A DNA stretch of 64,000 bases from an uncultured Oribacterium sp. (GTDB lineage: Bacteria; Bacillota; Clostridia; Lachnospirales; Lachnospiraceae), in NCBI GenBank assembly GCA_934270345.1, contig CAKQPT010000004.1:1-64000 (forward strand), written 5' to 3'. The notes beneath the pieces were generated by a model, which saw nothing but the letters and a program-made list of their open reading frames with translations, made no database searches and had not been told where the DNA came from. A program made the translations under genes and the position numbers. How positions within the stretch are numbered: the stretch's first letter is position 1; every line of letters starts with the position of its first letter. Positions 25,009 to 35,773 of the stretch are shown here, piece after piece.

Positions 25009-28000
25009 TTATACGTTCCGACCGGTCTCGAAATCCTCCCGGATCTTCGCCCAGGCACCATCCGGTGAGTAGAAGGTCGAGATGAAGCTGACGGCGTTAT
25101 GCGCCATCTTCTCGATCTCCTCCGGATGCTTGTAGAGGTGGATGACCTCCTGTGCAAAGGCCGTCGGATCATCCTGGATGCGCAGGGCGGTCTCTGCGGC
25201 CGGGATACCCTCGGCACCACAGCTCGTCGTCACCACCGCGGTTCCCGCGTGCAGTGCCTCGACGACCTTGCCCTTGACGCCGGCACCGAAACGAAGCGGT
25301 ACCACGACGACACGGCTCCGACGGTACATCTCGTCGAGCTTCTCGATGCTGACGAAACCGAGCACATCGACATCCGGCCGCGCGTTCAGCGCGAGCACCT
25401 CGTCGTCCGCATTGGACCCGATGACGTGGAGTACCACGCCCGGAATCTCCGCCTCGATCTGTGGCAGGATATCCTTCACGAACCACAGGAGGCCATCCTT
25501 GTTAGGCGGGTGCGCGAAGCCACCGACAAACAGGAGATCCTGCTTCTTCGCATAATCCTCATCGAGGACGGCCGGCTCATCGTAGACGAAGGAGGTAATG
25601 GCCTTCACATGGATGGTCGGGTCCTCCTTATGTACGATCTCCGCCTCCACCTCGGACGGGAAGTAGCTCATGTCGGCCTTGCGCATCACGGCGTACTCGA
25701 CGCCATGCCAGTACTCGGCCTCCTCACGGGTCTTTTCGTTATGGTCGATCGCATACTCGCGCATCAGACGGAGGGAGTGAAGATCGGATCCATGGTAGAT
25801 GATCTTCATATCCGTATGCTCGCGGATGTAATCGATATAGCGCGCCGCGATGTGCGGACGGCTGAGATAGGCGATGCGGATGAAGGACTTATTCCGCTCG
25901 ATCCAGCCCCAGATGTCCGCCTGGAGCTTCGCGCCGTAGAGCACCTCGATGCCGAGCTGCTCGAGGGCCGAGGTGTACGGCTCCTCATGGGCGAAGTTGT
26001 CGCCGAGGAACTTCACGCGCCAGCCCTGACGCAGGAAGAGCTGCATATACTGATAGTCCAGCTTACTGCCGGCATCCTTATCCCAGGTCGGTACATAGTG
26101 GTCGATCATCAGCATGCATGGCCGGTGCTGACCACGCTCGCGGGCGTCAAACGGGTTCGGGTTGCCATCATTGACACACTGCTCCCGGAGCTCGGCCGCC
26201 CACTTCTCGCGGAACTTCTCCTGGTTCACGACCTGATAGTGCTTGAGGCTCGAGGTATCCGAAGTGTCCGTGCCGTTCGAGATGCCCTCGAAGTGGATGA
26301 CGACGGACTTCGGCTGGAACATGACCTTCTTGCCGTGCTTCCGCACCTCGAAGGCGAGGTCCGTATCCTCATAGTACGCCGGTGCGAAGCGCTCATCGAA
26401 GCCGCCGATCTCCTTCCAGAGCTCCGTGCGGATCATGATCGCGGCACCCGAGATGAAGTCGACCTCCTTCACATAGTTGTACTCCGGATCCGCCGGGTCC
26501 TGCAGACGGCCATAGTTCCAGCCGGAGCCATCCGACCAGATGATGCCGCCCGCCTCCTGGAGACGGCCGTCCGGGTACACGAGCTTACTGCCGACCATAC
26601 CGATGGACGGATCGCGCTCGATCAGCTCGACGAGGGAGGACAGCCAGCCCTTCTGCACCTGGGTATCGTTATTTAAGAAGAAAATATACTTACCACGGGC
26701 GATGGAGGCCGCCTGATTACAGTTCTTCAGGAAGCCCATGTTCTCGCGGTTTCGTGCCACGACGAGATTCTCCGCATACTGGCCGATCTCGCGGGTCGCA
26801 TCGGTCGACACATCATCCGCGATGATGACCTCATACGGGGTCTCTGCGAAATCCGTATTCTCCCTGATGCTGATGAGGCACTGGTAGGTATAGTGGATCT
26901 GGTTGTAGCATGGGATGACAATGCTGACGAGCGGCGCATCCGTGCGCTCAAACTTTACTTTTCCGTAGCTTACATACAGATCGCCGACATTGAAATCACC
27001 ACGGATCCGGTTCTTGCCCTCCTCCGTGAAGTACATCGGAAGCATCTTCGCCGGATGACGGAGGGTCCGCTTCACATAGCTCAGCACCTTCCGCTTACGG
27101 GAGCCGACCGGGAAATGGTGGTTCAGACTGTTCCGGAGGCGGGTGCCCACGCGGGCCTTCAGGCTCTGGCGGGCCATGTAGTAGTCGCGCTCCGCGATGA
27201 GGGACTGGATGTCACGCTCATGCACCTGAATCACGTTCGTGAGGTTCGCGACATGCACCTGGGTGAGACGGTTGACCTCGCGCTCCTTCTGGACCGTGAT
27301 GTCCCGTTCCTTCACCTCGCGCTGCAGCTCCTGTGCATCGTGGAGGGTCTTCGTATACTCCTCCTCGAGGGCACGGAAACGCTTCACGGTAACCTTGTCG
27401 TTCAGGAAGGCATGCATGCTTTCGCCGTCCTGTCCATGGATTTCCTCCTGGAAGGACTGCTCCCGCTCAGCGAAGGCATCAAGCTCCGGCTTCGTGAAGC
27501 CGAAGTTCCGGAGGAAGGCCAGTGCATCCTCGTAGGCCAGGAACTCCCGGTACTCCATGTACCAGTAGTAGAGGATACGGTACTGCAGGAAACGGACGTC
27601 GACGGCTTCGTCGAAGACCCACTCACAGTCGATGAGGGTCGGCTTTCCGTCCGACATGATGACATTATCAAACTGGCAGTCGAAATTCGCCGGCTGCACA
27701 CTTCCGTCCTTCACGCCGAGTACGAGGTCGACGGTCTCCGCGAGCTCCCGGATCGGTGCGACACCGTCCTTGATCATATCCCGCAGGATCTCGCTCAGGC
27801 TCTGTCCCTCGACGAACGGATAGCGGATGAAGCTCAGGAACTGGTAGCTTCCGAGGGCACGGCTGGTCTCGACGGCACGGAGTACCGTGAGCTGCGGATT
27901 CGCTGCGGCGATCGCCTCTGCCTTTTCGCTGAGTGACTCGATGTGTGCATTGGCCGCAGGCGTCGTACCGGCCTTCACGGCAAAGCGCTTCCCCTGGTCA

Positions 28001-28707
28001 TCCCGGTAGAGCAGGGTCTTGATGGCGTACTCCGGCTTCCGGGTCGAATTATACTTGATGTAGTCCGGAAGGAAGCGGCGGTAGTCCCGTGCCTTCGGGC
28101 GGACGCTGCCATCCGGCTGATAGATATAGAAGTAGGCCGGTGCGAACTCGCGGAAGCGGTTCTCCCGGATGAGGAGTGCGGTCTTTTCGTCCTCCTCGGA
28201 GACGTCCGGCATGCGCGCATCACTGTAGAAATGAAGCGGTACGCTGAGCGCCGGCGTCAGATAGTAGAGGGTCTCCCGTGCGCCCGGCTGCTCCTCGCGG
28301 AGGCTCGCACGCAGGGACGCAAGCTCCGACCAGCGAAGATAGAGGACGTCCTCCTTCCGGTCGCCGGAAGCCATACGGTCGATGTCGAGGGCGTTTTCGA
28401 TGCCCATCAGGATGCGGCCGCCCTTCTTCAGCCAGGTTTCCGTCAGCGCATGAAGCATCGTGTGGACGTCGCCCTGGAACAGACGGAGAATCTTCTTCGT
28501 CAGCACCGGGATGACGACATAGTCGTAGGTGCTGTCGTCGAGACGGCGGGATACCTGATGTACGCGCGGCTCAAGGAGGGTCACGAAGGGTGCCGTCGTC
28601 TCCTTATCGCCGAGCACCAGGACCGAAGCGTCGCGCTCGCGGCCTGAGGTCACGTCCTCGAAATAAAACCATTCGATGGTATTGGTGATGTGTCGTGAAA
28701 AATCCAT
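25009..28707 (-). CDS. Giant fusion: kinase-like domain, coiled coil, GT2 and GT4 glycosyltransferases
   Basis: A 1232-residue multidomain protein. Residues 1-170 look like a degenerate methyltransferase-type Rossmann fold. Residues about 215-400 resemble a small-molecule kinase (APH/LPS-kinase type): FAVK with Lys245, a catalytic-loop-like NFDCQFDNVI (341-350) and LIDCEW with Asp360. Residues about 440-515 are charged, heptad-like coiled coil. A GT2 domain (about 593-810) has SIVIPCYNQ, ADDVSTD and NNDTQVQKGW. A GT4-like domain (about 860-1232) has VGGFAHPPNKDG and PLRFGAGVKGKVVEALHAGTAVV. It starts with a one-base overlap (TAATG) with the Wzt-like ATPase gene, implying coupled translation. 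Possible roles are chain-length control with phosphorylation, or a polymerising transferase analogous to WbdD/WbdA assemblies; this is inference. Confidence 0.85.
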   Translation of the reverse strand: MDFSRHITNTIEWFYFEDVTSGRERDASVLVLGDKETTAPFVTLLEPRVHQVSRRLDDSTYDYVVIPVLTKKILRLFQGDVHTMLHALTETWLKKGGRILMGIENALDIDRMASGDRKEDVLYLRWSELASLRASLREEQPGARETLYYLTPALSVPLHFYSDARMPDVSEEDEKTALLIRENRFREFAPAYFYIYQPDGSVRPKARDYRRFLPDYIKYNSTRKPEYAIKTLLYRDDQGKRFAVKAGTTPAANAHIESLSEKAEAIAAANPQLTVLRAVETSRALGSYQFLSFIRYPFVEGQSLSEILRDMIKDGVAPIRELAETVDLVLGVKDGSVQPANFDCQFDNVIMSDGKPTLIDCEWVFDEAVDVRFLQYRILYYWYMEYREFLAYEDALAFLRNFGFTKPELDAFAEREQSFQEEIHGQDGESMHAFLNDKVTVKRFRALEEEYTKTLHDAQELQREVKERDITVQKEREVNRLTQVHVANLTNVIQVHERDIQSLIAERDYYMARQSLKARVGTRLRNSLNHHFPVGSRKRKVLSYVKRTLRHPAKMLPMYFTEEGKNRIRGDFNVGDLYVSYGKVKFERTDAPLVSIVIPCYNQIHYTYQCLISIRENTDFAETPYEVIIADDVSTDATREIGQYAENLVVARNRENMGFLKNCNQAASIARGKYIFFLNNDTQVQKGWLSSLVELIERDPSIGMVGSKLVYPDGRLQEAGGIIWSDGSGWNYGRLQDPADPEYNYVKEVDFISGAAIMIRTELWKEIGGFDERFAPAYYEDTDLAFEVRKHGKKVMFQPKSVVIHFEGISNGTDTSDTSSLKHYQVVNQEKFREKWAAELREQCVNDGNPNPFDARERGQHRPCMLMIDHYVPTWDKDAGSKLDYQYMQLFLRQGWRVKFLGDNFAHEEPYTSALEQLGIEVLYGAKLQADIWGWIERNKSFIRIAYLSRPHIAARYIDYIREHTDMKIIYHGSDLHSLRLMREYAIDHNEKTREEAEYWHGVEYAVMRKADMSYFPSEVEAEIVHKEDPTIHVKAITSFVYDEPAVLDEDYAKKQDLLFVGGFAHPPNKDGLLWFVKDILPQIEAEIPGVVLHVIGSNADDEVLALNARPDVDVLGFVSIEKLDEMYRRSRVVVVPLRFGAGVKGKVVEALHAGTAVVTTSCGAEGIPAAETALRIQDDPTAFAQEVIHLYKHPEEIEKMAHNAVSFISTFYSPDGAWAKIREDFETGRNV

Positions 28708-30179
28708 TAGTGTTCACGCCTTTCCAGAGTCACCTCGGACTCCATATCGTACACACCCACGGTGTTCTTGTTCGAAAGAACCGTGATGGATGCGACGTCA
28801 TACTTTCGGTCATAGACCACATGCTCGCCCTCCTCGAAGCCTGTGCAGGACATACTGAGGAGATACTCGCCGCCCTGCAGGGTCATCCGCTGGGTGAAGG
28901 TGCAGGTGTATTCATCGCCCGCCTTCACCGGCTGGATGTCGCAGCCCTCGATGAGGGTGTTCGTGCCGGTGAGATCCGCGCCGCGCTTATCCTTGATGGT
29001 GAAGGTAAAGATCGGGGCCGCGATCGGGGCATTGAAGCGGATCTTTTCCTTGATGGAGAAGGTCTCTCCCTTGACGATGACGTTCGAGATCTTCCCGCGC
29101 TGGTCGAGGATGCCGAGATCCCAGATGCTCGCGCGTCCGTCGCCGTAATGCTGGACATTCGGGTTCAGGTTCAGGCTGTCCTGCATGAGCGGCGCCGTTC
29201 CGCTACCCGCGGAGGTATCTGCGTCGTGACCGTCTGCATTGGCCTCCCCGGACGGCGCGTCCTTCGAGAGCTGCACGTGGGTCGCCGGGCCGACCCCGCC
29301 TTCTGCGAGGGCCGCCGCACCGACGCTGTCGACGCCGAAGTTCTGGCCGTCGATGAAATCCGCTGCGGCCTGCGCGTCGGCCTGGTGCTGCGCATAGCGC
29401 TGATCCTCCTCGGTGAAGCGGCCGGCGAGAATCTTCTTATACAGATCGACCATGTCGCCCGGCAGTCCCTCGGAGACCTTCTCGCCCTTGTTCAGCAGGA
29501 TGACGCGGTCGCAGTACTTCATCACGGAGCCGAGGTCGTGCGTGACCATGAGGATGGTCGTGCCGTTCCGACGGAGCTCGTCCATACGGTGATAGCACTT
29601 CGCCTGGAAGAAGACGTCGCCGACGGACAGTGCCTCATCGACGATCAGGATTTCCGGATCCATCGCGACGTAGAGCGCGAATGCGAGGCGGACGAACATA
29701 CCGGAGGAGTAGCTCTTCACCGGCTGATGCACGAAATCGCCGATGTCCGCGAAGTCGAGGATTTCCTGGAGCTTCTCGTCCATCTGCTCCTTCGTGAAGC
29801 CCATCATCGTACCGTTCATGTAGACGTTCTCGATGCCCGTGTAGTCCGGGTTGAAACCGGCGCCGAGCTCGAGGAGCGCGCAGACGATGCCGTGGATGCT
29901 GACCGCGCCTTCGGACGGGGTCAGGACACCGGTGATGATCTTCAGCATGGTCGACTTGCCGGAGCCGTTGGTGCCGATGATGCCGACGGCTTCGCCCTTT
30001 CGTACCTGGAAGCCGACGTGGTTCAGGGCATAAAAGTCCCGGTGGTAGTTCCGGTGCGTGAGGCTCACCGCCTCCTTCAGGCGGTCGATCGGCTTATCGT
30101 ACAGGCGGTATATTTTCGTGACGTCCTGAACATCGATGACGATGTCGGACGCGCTTGTTTCTCTGTTCTTTGTTTCCAT
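28707..30179 (-). CDS. Wzt-like polysaccharide ABC exporter ATP-binding protein
   Basis: A 490-residue ATPase of the TagH/Wzt group, which powers export of a completed lipid-linked glycan. The ATPase domain (about 14-265) has Walker A GTNGSGKST, signature SYSSGMFVRLAFA and Walker B ILIVDEALSVGD. A low-complexity Ala/Asp/Gly-rich linker (about 268-340) leads to a C-terminal beta-sandwich (about 345-490) like the carbohydrate-binding domain of Wzt, which recognises the glycan end. It is the first gene of the 15-kb operon. The membrane permease normally paired with it (Wzm/TagG) is not encoded beside it, so it must lie elsewhere or be one of the unrecognised membrane proteins. Confidence 0.87.
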   Translation of the reverse strand: METKNRETSASDIVIDVQDVTKIYRLYDKPIDRLKEAVSLTHRNYHRDFYALNHVGFQVRKGEAVGIIGTNGSGKSTMLKIITGVLTPSEGAVSIHGIVCALLELGAGFNPDYTGIENVYMNGTMMGFTKEQMDEKLQEILDFADIGDFVHQPVKSYSSGMFVRLAFALYVAMDPEILIVDEALSVGDVFFQAKCYHRMDELRRNGTTILMVTHDLGSVMKYCDRVILLNKGEKVSEGLPGDMVDLYKKILAGRFTEEDQRYAQHQADAQAAADFIDGQNFGVDSVGAAALAEGGVGPATHVQLSKDAPSGEANADGHDADTSAGSGTAPLMQDSLNLNPNVQHYGDGRASIWDLGILDQRGKISNVIVKGETFSIKEKIRFNAPIAAPIFTFTIKDKRGADLTGTNTLIEGCDIQPVKAGDEYTCTFTQRMTLQGGEYLLSMSCTGFEEGEHVVYDRKYDVASITVLSNKNTVGVYDMESEVTLERREH

Positions 30180-30222
30180 ATGTTATAACGTAAGCGGCCG
30201 GGGTGTCCGGCGTAAATAAAAA

Positions 30223-30253
30223 TCCCCAGATGCGTTTCTGCGCATTTGGGGAA
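30223..30253 (-). terminator. Terminator between the secreted-protein gene and the glycan operon
   Basis: TCCCCAGATGCG pairs with CGCATTTGGGGA around a short loop. On the minus strand it is followed by TTTTTATTT. It ends the gene at 30341 and insulates the glycan operon, whose promoter should lie between here and 30179. Confidence 0.75.
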
Positions 30254-30340
30254 TATTTTAGCATAGTTGCTTTTATTTTTCCATATAGGATGGTAAGTGC
30301 TCCGCCAAGGCCCCTGGCTGAATGAATTTTACAATCAGGC

Positions 30341-31156
30341 CTATGGGGTCTTGTAGGTGTTTACGTTGGTTGCGCCGGTCGACGGGAGGGTGCCGGTGTA
30401 GCTCGTGCCGGTACTGGTCTGCGTCGTGGTTCCCGTCGTCGTGCCGGTGCTTGTAGTTGCGGTGGTGCCGGTCGTGGTCTGGGTTGTCGTGCCGGCGGTC
30501 GGACCGACGTTCGGGGAGCCTGCGTTCGTCACGAGGTGTCCGTCACTTGCGTAGTAGCTGTAGGTGCCGGTCGTGGTGTTATAGTTGTAGGTCTTCGTCG
30601 TCTGTTCGGTGCCTGCCGGGGAAACATAGGTGCCGGCGGTTACGCCACTCTGATTCAGCTGGCTCTGATCCTGGGTCTGGATCGTCGGGAGCGTCGCGTT
30701 CGTATAGGTATTATTCGGGCCGGTGCCACTGCCCCTCTTCGGCAGGACCTTCGTGATCGTGGCCACATCCCCGATCTGGAGGTTTGCGTTCGCGGCTGCG
30801 GTGTTCGCCGCGAGCTGCTCGGTGGTCAGGGTCGTCTCCTGCACGACGTTTCCTCCGCGGGCGGCCTTCGCTGCATCGACGGCGGCATTGGCTGCGGCGA
30901 TGGACTGTGCGGTGTTTGCACGCTGTGCGGCTTCGGTCGTGAAGGTTTCGGCGGTCATCGTGACGGTCGGTGCCGGGGTGCCGTCGGGAGCCGGCTGGCC
31001 GGCGTATACGCAGACCTGCTGGCCGGTCGTCGTCTCAGTCCAGATCGCGATCGGGCCCTGCAGGGTATACTGCCATGCGGCCATCGACGGCATCGCGCTC
31101 ATCAGGGTCATCGCCGTCGCGGCAGCCAGAAGCTTCGTCCAGTGTAATCGTTTCAT
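30341..31156 (-). CDS. Secreted Thr/Ala-rich protein with a C-terminal LPSTG motif lacking a membrane tail
   Basis: A 271-residue exported protein. A signal peptide (basic start, hydrophobic core, cleavage near SMA-AW at about residue 26) is followed by a short WQYTLQGPIAIWTETTTGQ region, then a long disordered Ala/Thr/Asn-rich body. From about residue 220 it is almost only Thr, Gly and Ser. LPSTG stands ten residues from the end, but no hydrophobic helix or positive tail follows, so normal sortase anchoring would not be expected. Reading into other frames past the stop does not restore one. Function is unknown. It lies beside, but is separated by a terminator from, the glycan operon and is divergent from clpB. 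Confidence 0.7.
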   Translation of the reverse strand: MKRLHWTKLLAAATAMTLMSAMPSMAAWQYTLQGPIAIWTETTTGQQVCVYAGQPAPDGTPAPTVTMTAETFTTEAAQRANTAQSIAAANAAVDAAKAARGGNVVQETTLTTEQLAANTAAANANLQIGDVATITKVLPKRGSGTGPNNTYTNATLPTIQTQDQSQLNQSGVTAGTYVSPAGTEQTTKTYNYNTTTGTYSYYASDGHLVTNAGSPNVGPTAGTTTQTTTGTTATTSTGTTTGTTTQTSTGTSYTGTLPSTGATNVNTYKTP

Positions 31157-31284
31157 ATCTCTTCTCCTTTGAGGATCTCTCTTCGTTCTTAATGGGAGTA
31201 TAGCACAGAATGGCGTACGGAATGCTTACAATTTTTTGACGGCTCTGACTGAACTGTTTTCGTTATAAAAAATTTAGATTTTTA

Positions 31285-31326
31285 TTAGCACTCGACACTT
31301 GAAAGTGCTAACAACCGCGCTATAAT
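31285..31326 (+). promoter_or_regulatory. CIRCE operator overlapping the clpB promoter
   Basis: TTAGCACTC (31285-31293), nine bases, then AAGTGCTAA (31303-31311) match the HrcA-binding CIRCE element with one changed base in the right arm. The promoter TTGAAA (31299-31304), 16 bases, TATAAT (31321-31326) overlaps it, so HrcA binding would block RNA polymerase directly. This predicts heat/stress induction of clpB. Confidence 0.9.
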
Positions 31327-31361
31327 ACTTTTATCCGAAGGAAATAAGGAGGTTCAGTCTT

Positions 31362-33950
<2,589 letters not shown>

Positions 33951-33953
33951 GCT

Positions 33954-33984
33954 AAGCGCCCCGGAAAACCGGGGCGCTTTTTTT
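33954..33984. terminator. Terminator between convergent clpB and phosphohexomutase genes
   Basis: AAGCGCCCCGG pairs with CCGGGGCGCTT around AAAA, followed by seven T on the plus strand. It is strong for clpB and may also act on the opposing gene. Confidence 0.88.
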
Positions 33985-33998
33985 GTCTGTATATAAAT

Positions 33999-35771
33999 TT
34001 ACTTCATCCGTTCGCCGAGCTCGGCGGCGATGGCGGCTTCACAGGCTTCTGCGGCGGCCTGGTTCTCCGCGCTGATGGAGATGTATATCTTCAGCTTCGG
34101 CTCGGTGCCGGACGGGCGTACCACGACGGAGCAGTGGTCGCTCAGCAGGTACTTGAGAACATCCGACTTCGGAAGTCCGTCGAGGCCCGGCAGGTAATCG
34201 AGCACCTTCTCCACCTTTTTTCCGGCGAAGGCGTTCGGCGCTTCGGTGCGGAAGCGCTGCATGATCTTCTGCATCTTCTCGAAGCCGGCGGATCCCTCGA
34301 AGGTGAAGCTGTGGAGGGTGTTCAGGCAGTAGCCGTACTCGGCATAGAGTGCCTGCAGGCGATCGAGGAGGCTGATGCCCTGCGTCTTATAGAAACAGAA
34401 CATCTCGCAGATCATGAGGGCACCGTCGACGGCATCCTTATCGCGGACATAGCTGCCGGTGAGGTAGCCGTAGCTCTCCTCGAAGCCGAAGACATAGCGC
34501 TCCGGATGGCCCGCCTTCTCGAGGCGGCCGATCTGCTCACCGATGAACTTGAAGCCGGTCAGGACATTGACGGTTTCGACGCCGTAGTGCGCGGCGATGC
34601 GCTCGCCGAGGTCCATGGTCACGATGGTCTTCACCATCACCGGATCCTTCGGAAGCGTTCCGTGCTTCGTCCGCTGCGCGAGGATGTAGTCCAGCAGCAG
34701 GATGCCGGTCTCGTTGCCGCTCAGCAGCTGGTAGCTTCCGTCTGCTCTTCGTACAGCGATGCCGACACGATCGCAGTCCGGGTCCGTCGCAAGCAGGAGG
34801 TCCGCCTGTACGCGCGCCGCATAGTCCATGCCGAGGGCCATCGCTTCCTTGATCTCCGGATTCGGATACGGGCAGGTCGGGAAGTGACCGTCCGGCATCT
34901 CCTGTTCCTTCACGAGCGTAATGTTCGTGTAGCCACACTCCCGGAGGGTTCGGGTCACCGGCGCGCGACCGGTGCCGTTCAGTGGTGAGTAGACGATCGC
35001 CACGTTTCGGTCGATGTGATCGTCCGGACCAAGTACGGACTGCTTCTTTACGTTTTCCACGAAGTCGGTGTATACCGCCTCGCCGATCCAGAAGATGCGG
35101 CCAGTCGCAGTCGCATCGCTCTCTCCGGCAGCGCGGGTGGTGGCAGAGTCTTTGGCGGAGACATTGGCCTCGGCCGTGTCACGGGTGCCGGCGATTTCGA
35201 AGTCGGTCATGCGGATGTCCGAGAAGAGGTCGAGTGCCTCGATTTCCGCAAGGATCTCGGCGGCGGCCTCGGTCGTGATCTGGCAGCCATCGGCGCCGTA
35301 GACCTTGTAGCCGTTGTACTTCGCCGGGTTGTGGGATGCGGTCAGCATGATACCGGCGGCGCAGTGAAGCGCACGGGTCGCGAAGCTGAGGCACGGGGTC
35401 GGCATGATGTCCTCATACATGTAGACGTCGATGCCGTTCGCCGCGAAGACGCGGGCCGCGGTCTCGGCGAAGAGGTCCGACTTGATACGGCTGTCGCGGG
35501 AAACCGCGATGCGGCGGTCGGCGGCCAGGAAATGCTTCCGCACATAGTTGGCGAGGCCCTGGGAGGCCTTCGCCACCGTGTACACATTCATGCGGTTCGT
35601 GCCGGCGCCGATGACACCGCGAAGGCCGCCGGTACCGAAGGCGAGGTCACGGTAGAACGCGTCCTGAATCTTCTCTTCCTCTCCACGGATCGCCGCGAGC
35701 TCCTGCTCGACATCGGCATCCAGTCCCTTCGCAAGCGCGCACCAGCGCGTGTATTCCTTCCTGTAATCCAT
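33999..35771 (-). CDS. Phosphoglucomutase/phosphomannomutase
   Basis: A 590-residue cytosolic alpha-D-phosphohexomutase interconverting hexose 1- and 6-phosphates. The active-site serine loop is TASHNPAKYNGYKVYG, the metal loop is ATDPDCDRVG, the sugar loop is GFEESYGYL, and the phosphate loop near the C-terminus is VRPSGTEPKLK. It fits the longer PgcA/PGM2-like subgroup. A hydrophilic insertion (about residues 195-228, TRDTAEANVSAKDSATTRAA onward) precedes RIFWIGEAVYTDFV. The downstream end faces clpB; the guanylyltransferase gene lies two bases upstream on the same strand, so the pair probably forms an operon supplying sugar nucleotides. Glucose or mannose preference cannot be decided. Confidence 0.9.
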   Translation of the reverse strand: MDYRKEYTRWCALAKGLDADVEQELAAIRGEEEKIQDAFYRDLAFGTGGLRGVIGAGTNRMNVYTVAKASQGLANYVRKHFLAADRRIAVSRDSRIKSDLFAETAARVFAANGIDVYMYEDIMPTPCLSFATRALHCAAGIMLTASHNPAKYNGYKVYGADGCQITTEAAAEILAEIEALDLFSDIRMTDFEIAGTRDTAEANVSAKDSATTRAAGESDATATGRIFWIGEAVYTDFVENVKKQSVLGPDDHIDRNVAIVYSPLNGTGRAPVTRTLRECGYTNITLVKEQEMPDGHFPTCPYPNPEIKEAMALGMDYAARVQADLLLATDPDCDRVGIAVRRADGSYQLLSGNETGILLLDYILAQRTKHGTLPKDPVMVKTIVTMDLGERIAAHYGVETVNVLTGFKFIGEQIGRLEKAGHPERYVFGFEESYGYLTGSYVRDKDAVDGALMICEMFCFYKTQGISLLDRLQALYAEYGYCLNTLHSFTFEGSAGFEKMQKIMQRFRTEAPNAFAGKKVEKVLDYLPGLDGLPKSDVLKYLLSDHCSVVVRPSGTEPKLKIYISISAENQAAAEACEAAIAAELGERMK

Positions 35772-35773
35772 CC

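Noticed and set aside
30304-30345. Imperfect stem just after the secreted-protein gene (GGCCCCTGGCTGA with TCAGGCC)
   Set aside because: Pairing is interrupted and no T-run follows; the nearby hairpin at 30223-30253 is the better terminator.
31246-31260. ACTGAACTGTTTT upstream of clpB resembling one end of the palindrome family
   Set aside because: No matching opposite end or direct repeat was found nearby; possibly a remnant but not supportable.
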